A stretch of 8,400 bases of DNA from Planctomycetaceae bacterium (GTDB lineage Bacteria; Planctomycetota; Planctomycetia; Pirellulales; Pirellulaceae): the NCBI GenBank assembly GCA_007129635.1, contig SKVE01000216.1, positions 1 through 8,400 on the forward strand. Direction: 5' to 3'. Position numbers and translations under genes: made by a program. Numbering within the stretch: the first letter of the stretch is position 1; the number at the start of each line of letters is the position of its first letter. Of the stretch, positions 5,618-8,400 are shown piece by piece. The notes beneath the pieces were generated by a model. The model had not been told where the DNA came from and searched no databases. It was given only the letters and a program-made list of their open reading frames with translations.

Positions 5618-6487
5618 ATGACTCAACCAATCGATCATCTGACGGACCAGATTTTGTGCGGCGATGCCGCTCGACTGCTGCAAGATATCCCCGATCAAAC
5701 GGTCGATACGATCGTGACCAGCCCGCCTTATTACCGGCAGCGAAACTATCAAAGCGAATCGCAGATCGGCCAGGAGAAGACGCCGGAACAGTACGTCGAT
5801 TGCCTGGTTGCTATCTTTACCGAGTGCCATCGGGCAGTCAAATCGAGCGGTTCGCTGTGGCTGGTGCTGGGCGACAAGTACGTCGATGGGCGGCTGCTGG
5901 GCATGCCGTGGCGAGTGGCCTTGGCGTTGGGCCAAGCGGGTTGGCTTCTGCGTAGCGACGTGATCTGGCACAAGCCCAATGCGATGCCGTCGGCGGTCAA
6001 GAATCGCCCGACGACGGATCACGAGTACGTGTTCTTTTTCACGAAGAGCCCTCAGTACTATTACGATGCGGATGCCATCCGCGAGCCGCACGTGACGTTT
6101 TCCGAGAACAGCCGCATGAAGGGTGGGCGAAACCATTTCTTCAAACGTGACGGAACGCCCGAAGCGGGCAAGAATCAGGGCAATCCGAACCTGCACCATG
6201 GCCGTTGGGATCAAGCGTTCCACCCCAAAGGCCGGAATAAGCGTACCGTCTGGTCCATCCCGCTTTCCAAGTTCCGCGACGTCCACTTTGCCGTTTTCCC
6301 GGAATCGTTGGTCCAAACCTGCCTGCTCGCCAGCTCGCCCGAAGGCGGGCTGGTCTTGGATCCGTTCCTGGGCAGTGGCACCACCGCCTTGGTGGCCAAG
6401 CAATTGGGGCGCCACTACCTGGGGATCGACAGCAACGAAGACTACTGTCGCATGGCGCGACGCCGTCTACGCGAAGTGCTGTGCTGA
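5618..6487 (+). CDS. Orphan beta-class DNA methyltransferase (m4C or m6A)
   Basis: A 289-residue site-specific DNA methyltransferase transferring a methyl group from S-adenosylmethionine to a base amino group. Motif order is that of the beta class: catalytic motif IV TSPPYY (34-39) near the N-terminus, a central region of about 145-215 rich in His, Arg and Asn that should include target recognition, then the cofactor-binding motif I DPFLGSGTT (248-256) and GRHYLGIDSNEDY (264-276) near the C-terminus. S-P-P-Y usually indicates N4-cytosine methylation, whereas D-P-P-Y is typical of N6-adenine enzymes, but exceptions occur. All key motifs are intact. The ATG at 5618 is chosen because MTQPIDHLTDQILCGDA aligns with the usual family start. 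No Shine-Dalgarno site is evident, and the frame stays open back into the upstream MITE (TTG at 5531). No restriction endonuclease lies beside it, so it may be solitary, with a regulatory or anti-restriction role. Confidence 0.92.
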   Translation: MTQPIDHLTDQILCGDAARLLQDIPDQTVDTIVTSPPYYRQRNYQSESQIGQEKTPEQYVDCLVAIFTECHRAVKSSGSLWLVLGDKYVDGRLLGMPWRVALALGQAGWLLRSDVIWHKPNAMPSAVKNRPTTDHEYVFFFTKSPQYYYDADAIREPHVTFSENSRMKGGRNHFFKRDGTPEAGKNQGNPNLHHGRWDQAFHPKGRNKRTVWSIPLSKFRDVHFAVFPESLVQTCLLASSPEGGLVLDPFLGSGTTALVAKQLGRHYLGIDSNEDYCRMARRRLREVLC

Positions 6488-6506
6488 GTTGAGTTTGCCT
6501 GAGACG

Positions 6507-7430
6507 CTAGGGAGCGTACTGTTCGTAGCGGGCTTGGATCTGCTGACGCTCCGGCAAAGGGCCGGTAGTGATCCAGAAACGGTACTGTAACGCTACCGTC
6601 TGACCTTCCGCGATCTCTGCTTTCGGAAAAGCGCCAAACCGCCCGTAATCGCGGTAGGCCGACCAGATGGTTTGCTTCGGATTGCTCGGGTGGTTCATCT
6701 GGACGACTGCGTACGTTTGGCCGTCCAGCACGTACTGCATCGCAGACCACGCCAGATCGGGATCGGTACGAGGGTCTTTGTCTTCGCTCGGAAATACGTA
6801 ACGGGTCGCGTCCTTTTCCAATTCATCGGCTGCCCGATACTGGACGCCCGCATGTTCAGGGTCTCCGTCCAGCGTCACATTACCGGCAACGGCCGTCAAC
6901 TCGGAACGCACCTCGACGCTCAATAGCTCGGGGGAAGGGACCGCCCGGAAGACGAACGTCCGCCGCTCTTCCAGCAGCGGTTGGCCGTCCTTGGTCTGCC
7001 AGTGGACCAGCGATGTGAACCGTGCCTGGTCGGGACCGACCTGTTGATCGACAAATGCCTGATGGACTTGAGCACCGCTACCCATGCCCCAGAGATTGTA
7101 GTTCTGGTCGCCGACTCGCAAGCGGCTGTATCCGATAAAGATGCCGCGATGATGCGGGAACAGCCCGCCCAGCCCCTTGGTGATGGGTTTTTCTCCTGCA
7201 GCATCCATCACGTGCAGGTAGGGTCGAGCCGTTTCGTCCCAGCGTTGGGGATCGAAGGCGGTCATGTAGCGAGCCACCACGCGATCACCGTAGCGGATAT
7301 CCAAGTGCTGGCCGGGTTGCTCGTCCAATGCGAAGGCAACATGGCTGTCCGCAACCACCGGCCGCGGTGCCACCGCAACGACGATCAGCAGGATAGCACA
7401 AAAACCAAAAAAACGGATCACGTGAGCCAT
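6507..7430 (-). CDS. Secreted DUF6807 ('PmoA-like') protein, copy 1
   Basis: A 307-residue exported protein of the DUF6807 family, often labelled 'PmoA family' in databases although it is not the membrane subunit of methane monooxygenase. The start is ATG 7428-7430, preceded by GAGGAG (7438-7443) with a 7-base spacer. Residues 1-27 form a Sec signal peptide (FFGFCAILLIVVAVAP, then VVADS). The mature part shows the conserved family segments RPYLHVMDAAGEKPITKG (69-86), FPHHRGIFIG (91-100), DPEHAGVQYR (190-199) and IWSAYRDYGRFGAFP (255-269); the paired His and the HAG motif are candidate metal- or ligand-binding residues. The molecular function is unsettled; in planctomycetes such genes often accompany carbohydrate-degradation genes. 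It lies 78 bases downstream of a close paralogue in the same direction, probably one transcript. Its 3' end is only 19 bases from the convergent methyltransferase stop codon. Confidence 0.88.
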   Translation of the reverse strand: MAHVIRFFGFCAILLIVVAVAPRPVVADSHVAFALDEQPGQHLDIRYGDRVVARYMTAFDPQRWDETARPYLHVMDAAGEKPITKGLGGLFPHHRGIFIGYSRLRVGDQNYNLWGMGSGAQVHQAFVDQQVGPDQARFTSLVHWQTKDGQPLLEERRTFVFRAVPSPELLSVEVRSELTAVAGNVTLDGDPEHAGVQYRAADELEKDATRYVFPSEDKDPRTDPDLAWSAMQYVLDGQTYAVVQMNHPSNPKQTIWSAYRDYGRFGAFPKAEIAEGQTVALQYRFWITTGPLPERQQIQARYEQYAP

Positions 7431-7508
7431 GAAATATCTCCTCTTGCACATCAAGTGAAATCGCGATGGGATCGCTCGGCGCAACGCTGCCCTGCGCGGA
7501 AGAAGTCT

Positions 7509-8400
7509 TTACGGCTGGGCCGCGTACCGGTCGAACCGCTCCTGAATCTGCGGTCGCTCCGGCAGATCGCCGATCATCACGACGAAGCGATAATCCAGAG
7601 TCAGTGTTTCACCGGCCGAGATATCTGCTACGGGAAACGCGCCAAAGCGGCCGTAGTCTCGGTAAGCAGACCAAACCGTCCCCTGGGGATTCGCTGGAGC
7701 GTTCATCTGGACCACCGTGTACGTATGACCGTCCAACACGTAACGCAGGGCAGCCCAGGCCAAGTCCTTGTCGCTCTTCGGATTCGCATCCTCCGACGGA
7801 AACAGGTACCGACTCTGCGATCGATCCAGCTCGTTGGCCGGCCGATACTGTACGCCCGCGTGCTCCGGATCGCCGTTCAATCGGATGTCACCGGCTACCG
7901 CCTTCAGTGTCGAGCGGACATCGACCTTGACCAGCTCGGGCAACTCGGTCGGGTGGAACAAAAACGTGCGGTGCTCTTCCAGCAGCGTCTGACCATCTTC
8001 GGTGTTCCAGTGCACGACGGAAGTGAACCGAGCCAGATCGGCATCCGCTTGCTTTTCCGTGAACTCCTGATGCACCTGCGGCGTTCCACGCATATGCCAC
8101 AGGTCGTAATTCGAACCGTCCCACGCCAAGCGGTTGTATCCGATAAAAATTCCACGATGATGCGGGAATTGCCCCCCAGGCCCCTTGGTGATCGGTTGAT
8201 CCCCGTCGGCGTTCATCACATGCAAGTAAGGCTTGTACGTCTCGTCCCACCGATCGGAATCGAAGGCGTACATGTATCGAGCGACGGTTCGGCCGCCGTA
8301 AACGACATCCAAGTACTGCCCGGGCTGGTCACGCAGTTCAAACCCCGGCTCAGCCGCCACAGCCGGAACGGTGAACATCAGGCAAGCGAACAGAACAAAA
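7509..8400 (-). CDS. Secreted DUF6807 ('PmoA-like') protein, copy 2, 5' end missing
   Basis: The reading frame runs from the right window edge to TAA at 7509-7511; at least 296 residues are visible. The visible N-terminus, FVLFACLMFTVPAVAAEPG, is the hydrophobic core and A-x-A-type cleavage site of a signal peptide. The ATG at 8376-8378 is therefore internal and the true start lies a few codons beyond 8400. The same family segments as in copy 1 are present: KPYLHVMNADGDQPITKG, FPHHRGIFIGYNRL, DPEHAGVQYRPANEL and VWSAYRDYGRFGAFP. By eye about 60 percent of aligned residues are identical to copy 1 with almost no gaps, which indicates a tandem duplication that has since diverged. It is upstream of copy 1 in transcription order. 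Function is unknown; both products should act outside the cytoplasm. Confidence 0.88.
   Translation of the reverse strand, partial: FVLFACLMFTVPAVAAEPGFELRDQPGQYLDVVYGGRTVARYMYAFDSDRWDETYKPYLHVMNADGDQPITKGPGGQFPHHRGIFIGYNRLAWDGSNYDLWHMRGTPQVHQEFTEKQADADLARFTSVVHWNTEDGQTLLEEHRTFLFHPTELPELVKVDVRSTLKAVAGDIRLNGDPEHAGVQYRPANELDRSQSRYLFPSEDANPKSDKDLAWAALRYVLDGHTYTVVQMNAPANPQGTVWSAYRDYGRFGAFPVADISAGETLTLDYRFVVMIGDLPERPQIQERFDRYAAQP

Noticed and set aside
5438..6415. Long minus-strand open frame (325 codons) opposite the methyltransferase
   Set aside because: It lies antisense to a gene with intact catalytic motifs, crosses the MITE, and its translation is Arg/His/Gln-rich with no family signature.
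6488..6506. Bidirectional terminator between the convergent methyltransferase and DUF6807 genes
   Set aside because: Only 19 bases separate the stop codons, and I see no hairpin with flanking T-runs in or around them.

Overview
The window looks like chromosomal DNA of a planctomycete, most likely from the Pirellulaceae/Rhodopirellula-like group. This is inferred from gene content: a Tat-exported Gfo/Idh/MocA oxidoreductase, an ECF sigma / membrane anti-sigma / secreted-protein module, and a tandem pair of DUF6807 ('PmoA-like') secreted proteins. GC-rich third codon positions and loosely packed genes on both strands fit the same picture. I could not run a taxonomic search.

Layout. At 1-268 (+) is the C-terminal end of an unrecognised protein. 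At 269-702 is a spacer holding what looks like the first ~27 codons of a decayed calcineurin-like metallophosphoesterase (493-561), which keeps its ribosome binding site. At 703-2064 (+) is a complete Tat-signal Gfo/Idh/MocA family dehydrogenase with an altered EKP motif. At 2065-2753 is a gene-poor graveyard: a ~74-nt inverted-repeat element (2072-2145), a short IS110-type transposase C-terminal remnant (2366-2539, +) and short palindromes. At 4982-2754 (-) is a compact three-gene operon, ECF sigma factor -> transmembrane anti-sigma factor -> exported proline-rich protein. Its cistrons overlap by 4 and 11 bp, so they are probably translationally coupled. At 4983-5617 is an intergenic region carrying a ~99-bp MITE-like element (5458-5556) with perfect 21-bp terminal inverted repeats and TAA on both flanks. 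At 5618-6487 (+) is a solitary beta-class DNA methyltransferase with no restriction partner in view. At 6507-7430 and 7509->8400 (-) are two tandem, clearly duplicated DUF6807 secreted proteins, the second cut by the window edge.

Working together. The sigma, anti-sigma and exported protein form an envelope-signalling module in which the membrane anti-sigma factor would hold the sigma factor until a signal arrives. The Gfo/Idh oxidoreductase and the DUF6807 pair are both exported and of types common in planctomycete carbohydrate catabolism, but they are not in one operon here. The methyltransferase and its upstream MITE look like accessory material between otherwise ordinary genes. No tRNA, rRNA or CRISPR array was seen. 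The most rewarding items are the MITE in front of the orphan methyltransferase, the coupled ECF module with its uncharacterised secreted member, and the two gene remnants.
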